64,000 nt of DNA, from NCBI RefSeq assembly GCF_001625325.1, contig NZ_JRQQ01000001.1, positions 248,001 to 312,000 on the forward strand, written 5' to 3'. The notes under the pieces are model-generated. The model did no database searches and was not told the DNA's origin. It saw nothing but the letters and a program-made list of their open reading frames with translations. Of the stretch, positions 62,933-64,000 are shown one piece after another (position 1 is the first letter of the stretch; every line of letters starts with the position of its first letter). Source of the DNA: Croceicoccus estronivorus. GTDB taxonomy: Bacteria; Pseudomonadota; Alphaproteobacteria; Sphingomonadales; Sphingomonadaceae. Made by a program: the position numbers and the translations under genes.

Positions 62933-64000
62933 TCAGAAACGGTAGCTAAGCGACGCGCTCGCATTGCGGCCCGGCCGCGTGTAGGCATCGGTGATGGAAG
63001 AGCTTGCGGCGAGGCCGCGCACATCGCTCCAGTAAGCGTATTTTTCGTTGAGCAGATTGAACACGCCCGCGCGCAGCGTCAGGGCGTCTGCCAGCCGGAC
63101 AAACGCCGTGGCATCGAGGATCGTGAAACTCCCGGGCCGGTAGCAGTCGGTCACAGCACCTGAACTGTCCGTACATTCGCCTGTCCGGCCCGCGCCCTTG
63201 CGCGCGTGGTGCGTAACGATCAGTTCGCCCCCATATGCCCCGGCCGGATCGCGATAGCCGAGCCCTGCGACAAGATTGAGCGGATCGACCGAAGCCAGCG
63301 GCTGCTTGCCACCGCCCGGCAGTTTTTCATCCCCCTTGGCGTAGGCAATGGCAAAGCGGCCGGTCAGGCCGTTTTCCATTTGAAAATCGGCTTTACCCTC
63401 TATCCCTTTCACCACGACCCGGTCGACGTTGACGAATTGATAGATTGCCGGATCACTGGGAGTGAACGAGCCGGATACGACCTGCTGGTCGATGAAGTCG
63501 TCATAGTCGCCATGGAAAGCGGTCACCGACAGGGAGACATGCTTGCCCGCATAACGGACGCCGCCTTCGAAGCTCTCGCTCCGTTCAGGCCCAAGGTCGG
63601 GATTGGGGGCGGAAGTGTAACCGTAGGCCAGGTTTTCGAAGAAGTTGTTCACCTGGCTGGGTGTCGGCGCGCGGAAGCCCTGTGCGTAGTTGGCGAACAG
63701 TCGTACACCGCCGCCTAGTTTGGCCACCGCCCCGATCTTGGGCGACAGACGGGAATCCTTTTGTCCCGAGCCGGTAAATGTCGGCAGCAGCGGGTCATTT
63801 TGCGGGTCGAGATCATAGAAATCGAACCGCAGCGCCGGATACAACATCAGCCGCTCGCCCATCAGCGCAATCTCGTCGCCAATGAACACACCCCCCAGCA
63901 TGAAGTCCGTGGCCGGAAAGGCACGAGTGGGGAATGTTTCCCCGGCAGGCGGCTCCACGCCGTCCCGCAAGCCTTTCTGCCGCGTCCAGCTCACATCTCC
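62933..64000 (-). CDS. TonB-dependent receptor, heme/hemoglobin type (5' end outside window)
   Basis: Only the C-terminal 355 residues or so are in the window; the frame is open to base 64000. The barrel has VRLFANYAQGFRAPTPSQV and NPDLGPERSESFEGGVRY, which are hallmark segments of heme/hemoglobin receptors (HmuR/HemR type), GVFNLLNEKYAYWSDV near the end, and a terminal Phe (ASLSYRF). It would take up heme through the outer membrane with TonB energy. The plug domain and signal peptide are beyond the edge. Confidence 0.9.
   Translation of the reverse strand, partial: GDVSWTRQKGLRDGVEPPAGETFPTRAFPATDFMLGGVFIGDEIALMGERLMLYPALRFDFYDLDPQNDPLLPTFTGSGQKDSRLSPKIGAVAKLGGGVRLFANYAQGFRAPTPSQVNNFFENLAYGYTSAPNPDLGPERSESFEGGVRYAGKHVSLSVTAFHGDYDDFIDQQVVSGSFTPSDPAIYQFVNVDRVVVKGIEGKADFQMENGLTGRFAIAYAKGDEKLPGGGKQPLASVDPLNLVAGLGYRDPAGAYGGELIVTHHARKGAGRTGECTDSSGAVTDCYRPGSFTILDATAFVRLADALTLRAGVFNLLNEKYAYWSDVRGLAASSSITDAYTRPGRNASASLSYRF

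Overview
The window is chromosomal DNA of a high-GC alphaproteobacterium, most likely of the order Sphingomonadales (Sphingomonas, Novosphingobium, Erythrobacter and relatives). The reasons are the Zymomonas-like Entner-Doudoroff operon order (zwf-edd-glk with eda), an RcdA/DUF1465 protein, GAF-type PtsP, DUF465 and DUF6607 small families, and uniformly GC-rich tightly packed genes with many ATGA or GTGA overlaps. The species cannot be fixed from sequence alone.

Region 1 (1-4000) is the right end of an integrated mobile element. It holds the end of a primase/helicase gene, a translationally coupled run with a GapR-like DUF2312 protein and three small unknowns, an excisionase-like gene that overlaps the tyrosine recombinase gene by about 200 bases, and a bare 3' half of a tRNA-Val(CAC) gene at 3953-4000 that marks the attachment site. 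Region 2 (4001-5600) is a lower-GC scar: one orphan 325-residue gene with a faint nucleotide-cyclase-like layout, beside what looks like a cut-off native gene.

Region 3 (5600-12330) is housekeeping: serS, surE, a LysM/M23 envelope factor and a potassium channel in one overlapping run, then rimO and yjbQ. Region 4 (12530-20160) is the sugar catabolic operon zwf-edd-glk-eda followed by a divergent PEP carboxylase relative. Region 5 (20250-40140) is mixed chromosomal content: L,D-transpeptidase, tilS, cpoB, a RodZ-like protein, ptsP, two divergent DUF465 genes, rcdA, glpK, nadA, lipB, an orphan 2Fe-2S oxidoreductase subunit, a phosphotyrosine phosphatase, an FNR-type regulator and a sulfotransferase.

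Region 6 (40135-57284) is a complete nitrate assimilation locus, all on the minus strand. Read in transcription order it is nasT-nasS, leader, nrtA-nrtB-double ATPase-porin-formate/nitrite transporter-PP2C/kinase-cynS, leader, nirB-nirD-nasA-cobA. Transport brings nitrate in, NasA reduces it to nitrite, NirBD reduces nitrite to ammonium, CobA feeds siroheme synthesis, and CynS releases ammonia from cyanate. NasS (sensor) and NasT (ANTAR antiterminator) should control two leaders, upstream of nrtA and nirB. Each leader has a shared 20-base block, a candidate promoter, a six-base-loop hairpin and an intrinsic terminator, at matching spacing. This duplicated control unit, together with a fused phosphatase-kinase inside the operon, is the most interesting content of the window.

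Region 7 (57365-64000) has a nitronate monooxygenase, two small exported proteins, a 3-hydroxyisobutyryl-CoA hydrolase-like enzyme, an old-yellow-enzyme oxidoreductase, and a DUF6607 protein beside a heme-type TonB-dependent receptor that runs off the right edge.
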